In this document: positions 1 through 6,859 of the stretch, in pieces
Layout of the letters: every line of letters begins with the position of its first letter
Numbering within the stretch: position 1 is the first letter of the stretch
Assembly: GCA_023396345.1 (NCBI GenBank)
Contig: JAEWWO010000055.1
Coordinates: forward strand, 1-8,005
DNA: 8,005 nucleotides
Direction of reading: 5' to 3'
Source of the DNA: Bacteroidota bacterium
GTDB taxonomy: Bacteria > Bacteroidota > Bacteroidia > Chitinophagales > Chitinophagaceae
Translations under genes and position numbers: made by a program
Notes under the pieces: generated by a model
The model's database searches: none
What the model was told of the DNA's origin: nothing
The model's input: the letters and a program-made list of their open reading frames with translations, nothing else

Positions 1-634
1 CTGATGATATAGTATGAATGCCTTGTTTTAAAGGAGTGAATTCCGGCTGCATTTCTCTACCCCATCCTCCATTGTAGCTTGTGAGAAAATATTCATCATT
101 AAAAAAATACAAATTAGCAGAAGCAAATTTATTCATTATCACTTTTCCTGCTTCTTCGTTTCTTATGACAGTCCATTGTGCAAAAACATCTTCATTTGGC
201 CATACCTGATAATTAACATCTACATAGAATTTATAAACGGCATCTTTTAAAGTAATAACAGTTGTCTTGGAGCCGTCATTAGTACTTGTTACTTTATGAG
301 ATTGATACAAAAGATCAAGAGAGTTATTTTTATCGGTATGAATCACAGAAATAGCTGGCTCATTCATAAGATTAGTTCCAGCTCCCGGATAGACCAAATT
401 ATTACGAATAGCGCCTTCTTCAACCATTCTTCGTTGTGACATTACTTTATTGTAATCTGAAGTATTGAATTTCTTACCGAAGTAGCTTATCACCAAATGC
501 CCGGTTTCATTGGTTTGCAGCAGCAAAGCCTTATTGTTTGTTTCAATAGGAATTGTAACATTCTGCTTTTGTGCATTTGATAAAAAAACGATCATCAAAA
601 AAATACCGACAAAAAATAATTTTAAAAATCTCAT
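1..634 (-). CDS. Secreted GH36-type alpha-galactosidase, N-terminal part (cut by the window edge)
   Basis: Probable alpha-galactosidase that removes terminal alpha-linked galactose from oligosaccharides such as raffinose-family sugars or galactomannan fragments. My translation from the ATG at 634-632 stays open to the window edge, giving 211 residues. Residues 1-21 are a signal peptide (basic MRFLK start, hydrophobic core, cleavage near SNA|QKQ) with no lipobox cysteine, so a soluble periplasmic location is expected. Residues about 28-211 look like the N-terminal beta-supersandwich domain of GH36: YPGAGTNLMNEPA (82-94), LLYQSH (108-113), a central LKDAVYKFYV stretch, and YNGGWGRE (187-194) followed by PLKQGIHTISS. 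The WGRE segment with its downstream PLxxG...S is typical of GH36. The catalytic (beta/alpha)8 barrel and its two aspartates lie outside the window, so activity cannot be checked. It follows susD after 46 bp with no terminator between, so it is probably cotranscribed. No Shine-Dalgarno sequence is visible; the start is chosen because it leads directly into the signal peptide. Confidence 0.85.
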   Translation of the reverse strand, partial: MRFLKLFFVGIFLMIVFLSNAQKQNVTIPIETNNKALLLQTNETGHLVISYFGKKFNTSDYNKVMSQRRMVEEGAIRNNLVYPGAGTNLMNEPAISVIHTDKNNSLDLLYQSHKVTSTNDGSKTTVITLKDAVYKFYVDVNYQVWPNEDVFAQWTVIRNEEAGKVIMNKFASANLYFFNDEYFLTSYNGGWGREMQPEFTPLKQGIHTISS

Positions 635-680
635 GTTAAATATTTGGTTTAAAAGTAATTATACAATTTTTTTTTGTGAT

Positions 681-2219
681 TTAATAGCCAGGGTTTTGAG
701 TAAGATTTGGATTAATGTCAATTTGTCCTTGTGGTATAGGCCAAAATTCATGTTTATTAGCCTGAATGTTATCTACCACCTGCGGATTCCATAATGGAGT
801 GCGTGTAATGTATACTCCCCAACGTACTAAATCAAATCTCCTGTCGCCTTCGTGAGCAAGCTCCCATCCTCTTTCTAAATACATGTGCTCTCTGAATGCC
901 TGTTGAGAAATATTATCCAAAGCGGCTAATCCGGCTCTTTGTCTAACTTGATTTATATAAGTATATTTGTCATTATCATTTAGTTCGTTCAGAACTTCTG
1001 CATACATTAATAATACATCAGCGTAGCGAATAATATAATGATCTATACCTGTTCTTTGAGAGTTATCGTTAGGAATGGGTTCTCTGAATTTTTTAATATG
1101 TGGTCTATAAAATTCAATGTGCTTGGGCGCTCCGTTTTCCTGAGGCACAAGAGAGTTATATTCTGTGGGAATATCAGCAGTAGATGTCCAATATGTTGCT
1201 GCAAATCTTTTATCATTAGTTTTATCATAACTATTGTAAAATTTTTCGGTAGGTATACCATTACTCCAGCCTCCACCTCTTGCTAATCCTATACCGGATG
1301 CATAATACAATTCCAAAGGTGCATAGTTCGTGTGAAAATCAGAGCCCTGCCCAAAAGTTCCCTTGGTGAAATTAACTGTCCATACAGCTTCTGAATGTGG
1401 TTGTTTTTGCTCTTTATAAATATCTGCATATTCTGCCACCAATGCATATTTAGTTCCATATTTTTTTTGAACAATCATTTCATTCAAAATAGTTTTAGCA
1501 TCCTGCAGTTTTTCTTTTTCATTTAAGGGATATCCAGACATTGTAAGGTACACTTTTGCCAAAAGCGCTGCAGCTGAACCAGATGTGAGTCTACCTGCAT
1601 TTTCTGCTCCTGACCATTCGTTGGGCAAATTATCTTTTGCAAATACTAAATCATTAATTATTGCAGTATACATTTCCTGAGGTGTTGCACGTTTTATGGT
1701 ACGTAAAGGATCGATATCAGAAGAAGCTTCTAATATCAATGGTACGCCATTCCAAATGCGTACTGCATCAAAAAGTATTAAAGCTCTTAATGCCTTTGTT
1801 TGTGCTTCAATTTCTTTTTTTCTGGTCGCGTCAAGATTCACATTATCTAGCGCCTGTAAAAGATAATTGGCATCTTTTAAGTGATTAAAAGTATATTCCC
1901 ACATCCATTCCGGCACGTCGGCTGTAGGATCAAAGGTTGCGTTTAACCTTGCTATCTGGTTATGCATTGCCCAAGTACTTTTATCTGTTATTTCCTGTTC
2001 ATCTGTACCCCATTCAAACCAATGGGGTGCCGCCCAGCCACTTGAATATCTATCTTGTGGATAACGATACACTGTATTTAATCCTCCATTTAGATCTTCG
2101 GGTGTTTTATAAAAATTTTCAGGAGTTAAAAAGCTTTTAGGATTTTCTTCTAAGAACTTAGAACATCCTATAAACAGAAAACTTTGAAATAGTAATATTA
2201 ATTGAAGTATATTTTTCAT
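681..2219 (-). CDS. SusD/RagB-family outer-membrane glycan-binding lipoprotein
   Basis: Surface lipoprotein that caps the neighbouring SusC channel and captures glycan before import. The 512 residues are a normal family length. Residues 1-19 form a lipoprotein signal peptide with lipobox FIGC (Cys19 lipidated), followed by SKFLEENP, the usual SusD mature start with acidic residues. The N-terminal half (about 20-230) has the TPR-like helices of the SusD N-terminal domain, including ALRALILFDAVRIWNGVPL (143-161) and the helix SGSAAALLAKVYLTMSGY (213-230). The C-terminal RagB/SusD region carries YIIRYADVLLMYAEVLNELN (395-414), INQVRQRAGL (422-431) and ERGWELAHEGDRRFDLVRWG (449-468), and ends in FWPIPQGQIDINPNLTQNPGY. 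These are hallmark SusD segments. The gene starts 50 bp after susC and precedes the GH36 gene by 46 bp, so the three form one unit. The GH36 neighbour suggests an alpha-galactoside ligand; that is inference, since SusD sequence alone does not reveal the ligand. No frame disruption is seen. Confidence 0.95.
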   Translation of the reverse strand: MKNILQLILLFQSFLFIGCSKFLEENPKSFLTPENFYKTPEDLNGGLNTVYRYPQDRYSSGWAAPHWFEWGTDEQEITDKSTWAMHNQIARLNATFDPTADVPEWMWEYTFNHLKDANYLLQALDNVNLDATRKKEIEAQTKALRALILFDAVRIWNGVPLILEASSDIDPLRTIKRATPQEMYTAIINDLVFAKDNLPNEWSGAENAGRLTSGSAAALLAKVYLTMSGYPLNEKEKLQDAKTILNEMIVQKKYGTKYALVAEYADIYKEQKQPHSEAVWTVNFTKGTFGQGSDFHTNYAPLELYYASGIGLARGGGWSNGIPTEKFYNSYDKTNDKRFAATYWTSTADIPTEYNSLVPQENGAPKHIEFYRPHIKKFREPIPNDNSQRTGIDHYIIRYADVLLMYAEVLNELNDNDKYTYINQVRQRAGLAALDNISQQAFREHMYLERGWELAHEGDRRFDLVRWGVYITRTPLWNPQVVDNIQANKHEFWPIPQGQIDINPNLTQNPGY

Positions 2220-2269
2220 TGTTATATTTTTTAGTTGTGTTCAGATAAAGCGTTCACTTTTATGATATC

Positions 2270-5200
2270 TTAAAACGATAGTTTTAATCCCAATATATAG
2301 GTAGTAGTTATAGGATAATAACTTACTCTGCTATTATTTCCTATATCTCCGTCTTCCGGATCCATACCTGTAAATTTGGTAAAAGTAAATGGATTATAAA
2401 CAGTTCCATATAATCTTAGCGAAGAAGCTTTTAAGCCACTAACTATCCTTTCAGGAAATGTATATCCTAATGTAATTGTTTTAATTTTTATAAAGCTTGC
2501 ATCTTCCAGGAATTCGCTTGTCTTGTCACTTCTTCTGTTACTTGCATTAGCTGAAGCTCTGGGATATTTAGTACTTGGATTATCTGGTGTCCAGCGATCC
2601 AGCATTTCTACTCTGTTATTATCTACTCCGGCACCTGACAAAAGAATATAATTGTTACCATTGTAAACATCTCTTCCCTGTGAGAATGTTGTAAATACAG
2701 TAAGATCAAAATTCTTATAAAGGAAATCGTTGGTTAATGATCCGTAATATTTAGGATAATAAGAACCTACAAATATTCTGTCATCAGCATCTATTTTTCC
2801 GTCATCACTATAATCAAAGTATTTTACATCTCCGGGTCTTGCTCCATATCTTTTAGCTTCTTCCTCTTCGTTTGTTTGCCATATACCATCAGCACGGATC
2901 ATGTATCTTTGTCCTATAGATAAAGGTTTTCCTACCCAATGCTCTGTACCTATTCTTGTAGTTGTATCGCCTAAAGATGTTAGCTCATTCCTATTGCTTG
3001 ATACTAATAATTTAGCATTCCATTTAAATTCTCTGTCAATAATACGTGACTGCAAACCTAGCTCAACACCTGTATTTTTCATATCGCCTATGTTCTTATA
3101 TATATTGGGGAATCCTGATATAGAAGGAATTTCAATAGTTCTTAAAAGTCCGTTTGTCTTTGTATTATAATAATCGAAATTGGCAGTAAGCCTATTGTTG
3201 AGTATAGTGAAATCTAATCCTATATTAAACTGCGCAGTAGATTCCCACTGTAAGTCTAAAGATGGAATATTCTGAACATAGTAACCACCTGCTTCTGTAT
3301 TATTCCAGTTGTAAGGAGCATAGCCTAATCTTGCAAAAGTCTGATAAGGGCTTATTACATTTGAATTACCCGTTAAACCATAGCTTGTTCTGAACTTTAA
3401 ATCATTAATCCATTCCTGATTCTTAATAAAAGGTTCCTGAGATATTCTCCATGCGAACGCTCCGCTCGGAAAAAATCCCCATTTGTTTTCTTGACCAAAT
3501 CTTGAAGAACCATCAGCTCTGAAGTTTCCGGTAAAAATATATTTATCATATAAAGTGTATATCATCCTGCCCACATATGATAACATCTGCCACTCTTCCA
3601 GATAGCTTGAAGGTTTTCTTGCAGGAGCTTGCCCTGAACCTAAGCTATAAGATTCATAAGCATCACTGGCAAAGCCTGATGCAGATGCGCTTAATGACTC
3701 ATAATGATTTTTCTGAGCTGAAAAAGCAGCCACAGCATTTATATGATGAATTTGATTGAATGATTTTATAAAATTAACAGACGACTCACTTATCCAGTTA
3801 TAATTAAGATTAGCGCTTGCATAAGCATATCCATCAGAAATTCTTCCGTTAATTTCGTCCTGCCCACTTATTAAAATAGGATTGTAAAAGTTCACTTTAT
3901 TATGATCTAATTCGCCTGATAATTGTGTTTTAATATTTAGTCCTTCTACTATTTCATAGTTCAGTGCTAAAGAAGAATTTAAATAAGGTCTGAAGTTTTT
4001 ATTTATCTGTAATTCAGAGAATGCCACAGGATTTGCACGCGGTGTACCCAATGCATTTTGTATCATTACATAATACTGTCCATTATCATCGTTGGTTATA
4101 GGCGACATTGGATTTCCGATATTTGCAGGAAATAAAATATTAGTTGCATCAGCTCCCTTTTGCAAAGCAATACTTAAATTATTAAAACTACTTAATGTAA
4201 ACTTTCTGCCAATTTTTTGAATAGCATTAAATCTTAAATTACCTCTTTTAAAATAAGAATTATTCACTATACCTACATCATTAAAATAACCACCTCCTAC
4301 AAATATTCTGGTTCTCTCATTACCACTGGATAAAGATATTTGATAGCTTTCTGTTGTTGCAGAAGGGTTTGTAACCTGTTTCCACCAGTCTGTGGACTGT
4401 CCGGCATCTAAAATAGCAAGCTCTGCAGGAAGAAATGCATTGCCGGGTATTTGCGTACCATCACTTGCATAAGATTCTCTTCGAAGTTCAGCAAATTGTT
4501 GTGCATTCATAACTTCGATAGGATTATTAAATCTTTTAATTCCTTTGTAAACATCAATATCTAAGACTGTTCTGCCCTCTTTACCACTTTTGGTAGTTAT
4601 TAAAACAACTCCATTGGCAGCACGTGCTCCATAAATAGCTGTTGATGAAGCATCTTTCAGAATAGTTATGGTTTCTATATCTGAGGGATTCAAAAGATTC
4701 ACATTCCTGTCCGGTACAGGGAAACCATCAATTACATATAATGGTATTCCTCCACCTGACATTGAATTATTTCCACGAATATTCAAGAGTGGACTTCCTC
4801 CCGGGTTTCTGTCTGACTCTAAAGTATAAACACCCGTTGCGTTGCCCTGCAAAGCTTGTGCTATATTTGCAGCAGGCAATTTTTCAATATCCTGTGCCGA
4901 CACTGTAGAAACTGCTCCCGTAAGGTCGCTTCTTCTTACAGTACCATAACCTATCACAACTACATCATCCAAATTATCTTCTCCCGGCACCAGATTAACG
5001 ATAAATTCATTTTGAGTACCTACTAAAATTTCATGTTCACCATAGCCAATATAAGAAAAAACAAGTGTGGCAGTATTATCCGGCACTTGTATGGTAAAAT
5101 TACCCGACTGATTGGTAGTAGTTAATTGCTGTGTATTTTTAACACTAACGGTAACGCCTGAAAGAGGCTGCCCACCATCATCATACACAACACCACTCAC

Positions 5201-5284
5201 ATTACGGGCTGTTTGAGCAACTGCATCCACTATTATAAAGCTGAATAATGCGGATAATAAAAAGCGGAGTGTTTTAGATTTCAT
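2270..5284 (-). CDS. SusC/RagA-family TonB-dependent outer-membrane transporter
   Basis: Outer-membrane beta-barrel that imports oligosaccharides with energy from TonB-ExbBD, working with the SusD-like protein encoded next. The 1004 residues are typical of the family. Residues 1-24 are a signal peptide (cleavage near VAQ|TAR). Residues about 28-100 are a carboxypeptidase-regulatory-like domain (SGVVYDDGGQPLSGVTVSVK, then FSYIGY at 76-81). The conserved DDVVVIGYG (106-114) is the TonB-box-like start of the plug, which continues through LPAANIAQALQGNATGV, YVIDGFPV (183-190) and LKDASSTAIYGARAANGVV (209-227). The remainder is the barrel, ending in LGLKLSF with a terminal aromatic residue as expected for outer-membrane assembly. 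There is no N-terminal STN (secretin/TonB) domain, so this is not a sigma-regulator-coupled transducer. It is the first gene of the susC-susD-GH36 unit, behind its own promoter and a leader with inverted repeats. The ATG at 5284-5282 is chosen because it opens the signal peptide; no Shine-Dalgarno is visible. Confidence 0.96.
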   Translation of the reverse strand: MKSKTLRFLLSALFSFIIVDAVAQTARNVSGVVYDDGGQPLSGVTVSVKNTQQLTTTNQSGNFTIQVPDNTATLVFSYIGYGEHEILVGTQNEFIVNLVPGEDNLDDVVVIGYGTVRRSDLTGAVSTVSAQDIEKLPAANIAQALQGNATGVYTLESDRNPGGSPLLNIRGNNSMSGGGIPLYVIDGFPVPDRNVNLLNPSDIETITILKDASSTAIYGARAANGVVLITTKSGKEGRTVLDIDVYKGIKRFNNPIEVMNAQQFAELRRESYASDGTQIPGNAFLPAELAILDAGQSTDWWKQVTNPSATTESYQISLSSGNERTRIFVGGGYFNDVGIVNNSYFKRGNLRFNAIQKIGRKFTLSSFNNLSIALQKGADATNILFPANIGNPMSPITNDDNGQYYVMIQNALGTPRANPVAFSELQINKNFRPYLNSSLALNYEIVEGLNIKTQLSGELDHNKVNFYNPILISGQDEINGRISDGYAYASANLNYNWISESSVNFIKSFNQIHHINAVAAFSAQKNHYESLSASASGFASDAYESYSLGSGQAPARKPSSYLEEWQMLSYVGRMIYTLYDKYIFTGNFRADGSSRFGQENKWGFFPSGAFAWRISQEPFIKNQEWINDLKFRTSYGLTGNSNVISPYQTFARLGYAPYNWNNTEAGGYYVQNIPSLDLQWESTAQFNIGLDFTILNNRLTANFDYYNTKTNGLLRTIEIPSISGFPNIYKNIGDMKNTGVELGLQSRIIDREFKWNAKLLVSSNRNELTSLGDTTTRIGTEHWVGKPLSIGQRYMIRADGIWQTNEEEEAKRYGARPGDVKYFDYSDDGKIDADDRIFVGSYYPKYYGSLTNDFLYKNFDLTVFTTFSQGRDVYNGNNYILLSGAGVDNNRVEMLDRWTPDNPSTKYPRASANASNRRSDKTSEFLEDASFIKIKTITLGYTFPERIVSGLKASSLRLYGTVYNPFTFTKFTGMDPEDGDIGNNSRVSYYPITTTYILGLKLSF

Positions 5285-5288
5285 AGTA

Positions 5289-5348
5289 TTGAGTTTTATG
5301 AAGAATTGAAAATATATTTTAAGAAAAACTCAAGGTATTTATCACCTT
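5289..5348 (-). promoter_or_regulatory. susC 5' leader with two adjacent inverted repeats
   Basis: Read as RNA, a perfect 9-bp inverted repeat pairs UUGAGUUUU (5333-5325) with AAAACUCAA (5297-5289) around a 27-nt AU-rich loop. It ends four bases before the susC AUG. Just upstream, a 5-bp repeat pairs AAGGU (5348-5344) with ACCUU (5336-5332) around a 7-nt loop. The two stems share bases 5332-5333, so they can stack end to end or partly compete. The large loop also contains the 12-bp palindrome AAAATATATTTT (5309-5320). A structure this close to the start codon could affect translation, but no known riboswitch class is recognised and the function is inference. Confidence 0.35.
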
Positions 5349-5372
5349 TGTTAGTAAGGAAATTGTCTTAAA

Positions 5373-5402
5373 CAAATTTAACACAACACTATAAAAAAAG
5401 AA
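5373..5402 (-). promoter_or_regulatory. Probable Bacteroidota-type promoter of the susC unit
   Basis: On the minus strand, TAAATTTG (5380-5373) fits the Bacteroidota -7 consensus TAnnTTTG exactly. TTC at 5402-5400 sits 19 bases upstream and is one mismatch from the -33 core TTG. Transcription would begin near 5366-5368, giving a leader of about 80-85 nt before the susC ATG. The element lies between the terminator of the upstream unit and susC, where a promoter is required. The weak -33 suggests that an activator may be needed, which fits an inducible glycan-utilization operon. No mapped start site is available. Confidence 0.5.
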
Positions 5403-5406
5403 TGTT

Positions 5407-5425
5407 CATTATTACTGTAATGATG
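5407..5425. promoter_or_regulatory. 19-bp near-palindrome, candidate regulator-binding site upstream of susC
   Basis: CATTATTAC-T-GTAATGATG has two 9-base arms that match as an inverted repeat at 8 of 9 positions around a central T at 5416; the inner ATTACTGTAAT (5411-5421) is perfect. It lies immediately upstream of the -33 region, centred roughly 49 bp before the inferred transcription start, a position common for activators of weak promoters. A further GTAAT occurs at 5445-5449. No regulator gene is in the window and I do not recognise the motif as a known operator. Confidence 0.35.
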
Positions 5426-5451
5426 GATTATTTTACTAATGTACGTAATTA

Positions 5452-5483
5452 ATAAAAAAAGACTCTGACGTATCAGAGTCTTT
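5452..5483 (-). terminator. Intrinsic terminator of the TPR/sugar-porter unit
   Basis: The arms GACTCTGA (5461-5468) and TCAGAGTC (5473-5480) form a perfect 8-bp stem, extended to 11 bp by flanking A:U pairs (5458-5460 with 5481-5483). The loop in the minus-strand RNA is UACG, of the UNCG tetraloop type. Downstream in that RNA is an unbroken U-tract (5460-5454), of which the first three bases can pair in the stem. It lies 20 bp past the sugar-porter stop codon and separates that gene from the susC promoter. In the plus direction only three U follow the core stem before an A run, so it should act mainly on minus-strand transcripts. Confidence 0.88.
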
Positions 5484-5503
5484 AAAAAAATCATGTTTAA
5501 ATT

Positions 5504-6838
5504 TTAGTGTCCTTTCATAACACCTTCAAGCTCTTCTAATGTTTTTCCTTTTGTTTCTTTCACACGCCATTTTACAAAAATAAATCCCAAAAAACAAATT
5601 GCAGAATAGATATAAAATGGTGTATAGGTTCCTGTTTTCTCAACTAATATTGGGAATGTAAAAACTAATACTCCATACGCCAACCATAAGGCTACAACGG
5701 CAACAGATGTTGCCTTTCCACGTATTTTATTGGGAAAGATTTCGGAAATAAGCACCCATGTAACAGGTGCTAAAGTCATTGCATATATAGCAATTGCCGC
5801 CAATAATGGCCATACCGCTAATGACAATCCCTGCTGTAACAATACAGCACTTATGATATAAGAGATACAAAGACCTAATGCACCAAATAACATCAATGGT
5901 TTTCTGCCCAATTTATCAACCTGCCACATCGCTATCAAAGTAAAAATAAGATTAACAGCATTTATTATCACCAACTGCTTTAGCTGATCTCCTAAACTAA
6001 AACCAATACTTTCAAAAATTTTTGCTCCATAGTTAAAGATAGCATTTGCTCCACTCCATTGTTGAAATATTGCCAATCCCATTCCTACGATAATTGCCGG
6101 TAATGCAGCTTTACTAAAAACTTCTTTAAAACCAACCTTTTCAGAATCTTCTCCTTGTAAAGTACTCTGAATGGAATTTATTGAATCGTTTGCATAAGTA
6201 CTTCCGCCTATTTTATCTAAAATTACAACTGCTTGTTTTTCTTTTTTTCGGGTCACCAGCCAACGAGGGCTTTCCGGAAGCCATAAAACTCCTATAAGAA
6301 AAAAGAAGGAAGGTACTGCTCCAAGTCCTACCATCCATCGCCAGGCATCATCGCCGGCATTACGTAAAAAATAATTAATCAAACTGGTAACAAATATACC
6401 TATTGTAACTGTTAATTGATTGATTGAAACCATTTGCCCCCTCATAGATGCAGGAGAAATTTCAGCAATATACATAGGAGAAAGAACTGATGCCATACCA
6501 ACGCCTATACCAGCTACAAACCGAGAAAAAATAAATATATCTCTGCTTGGAGAAAATGCCATTGCAAGAGAGGAAATTAAAAAAATAAAAGCCGCTGTCA
6601 TTAACGCTTTTCTTCTTCCAACCCTGTCTGAAAATGTACCGGCAAATAAACATCCAAGTATACAACCTAAAGCAAGGGATGCCGTTAAGAATCCTTCCCA
6701 ATATTCATTTAAAGCAAATTGATCTGCAAGGAAAGGTAATGCACCTGCTATAACCGCAAAATCAAATCCAAAGAGATATCCGCCTAAGGCAGATATAAAA
6801 GCCATGCCGGTGATATAAGATTTATTATAAGAGTACAT
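5504..6838 (-). CDS. Sugar-porter-family MFS transporter (XylE/GLUT-like, probable sugar:H+ symporter)
   Basis: Inner-membrane monosaccharide transporter with 12 predicted membrane helices; 444 residues is normal for the bacterial sugar-porter family (TC 2.A.1.1). Family signatures in order: GGYLFGFDFAVIAGAL in helix 1 (19-34), DRVGRRKAL between helices 2 and 3 (71-79), RFVAGIGVGMASVLSPMYIAEISP (starting at R106), NQLTVTIG (140-147), PESPRWLV (188-195), QQWSGAN (259-265), DKLGRKPLM (308-316), PVTWVLISEIFPNKIRG (358-374) and ETKGKTLEELE (428-438). By motif alignment with E. coli XylE, the proton-coupling pair is kept (D26, R106), favouring H+ symport. Sugar contacts Q141, Q259, Q260, N265 and W361 are also kept, but two further positions differ (N269, L384). 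The exact sugar is therefore uncertain; galactose, glucose and xylose are all possible. The ATG is 21 bp past the TPR gene stop, so cotranscription is likely, and a strong terminator follows. Confidence 0.93.
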   Translation of the reverse strand: MYSYNKSYITGMAFISALGGYLFGFDFAVIAGALPFLADQFALNEYWEGFLTASLALGCILGCLFAGTFSDRVGRRKALMTAAFIFLISSLAMAFSPSRDIFIFSRFVAGIGVGMASVLSPMYIAEISPASMRGQMVSINQLTVTIGIFVTSLINYFLRNAGDDAWRWMVGLGAVPSFFFLIGVLWLPESPRWLVTRKKEKQAVVILDKIGGSTYANDSINSIQSTLQGEDSEKVGFKEVFSKAALPAIIVGMGLAIFQQWSGANAIFNYGAKIFESIGFSLGDQLKQLVIINAVNLIFTLIAMWQVDKLGRKPLMLFGALGLCISYIISAVLLQQGLSLAVWPLLAAIAIYAMTLAPVTWVLISEIFPNKIRGKATSVAVVALWLAYGVLVFTFPILVEKTGTYTPFYIYSAICFLGFIFVKWRVKETKGKTLEELEGVMKGH

Positions 6839-6859
6839 ATTGTTTTCTATTTTAGATAA

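Noticed and set aside
635..680. Separate promoter or phase-variable A-tract before the GH36 gene
   Set aside because: A run of nine A is present on the coding strand but no TAnnTTTG element. The tract is intergenic with no sign of a contingency locus, so cotranscription with susD is simpler.
510..794. Plus-strand open frame of 94 codons
   Set aside because: It lies antisense across the GH36 start, the intergenic gap and the end of susD, which are strongly supported by family motifs. Its product shows no recognisable domain.
1043..1474. Out-of-frame minus-strand open frames inside susD that might signal a frameshift
   Set aside because: The susD frame is uninterrupted from lipobox to the conserved C-terminus, so these are shadows in another frame.
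2220..2269. Hairpin or terminator between susC and susD
   Set aside because: Only a weak AAAG/CTTT pairing is seen, with no U-tract. The gap appears to be a plain intercistronic spacer.
6420..6722. Plus-strand 100-codon and minus-strand 79-codon frames within the sugar porter
   Set aside because: Both overlap the conserved helix 2 to 5 region of the transporter in other frames and have no recognisable motif.
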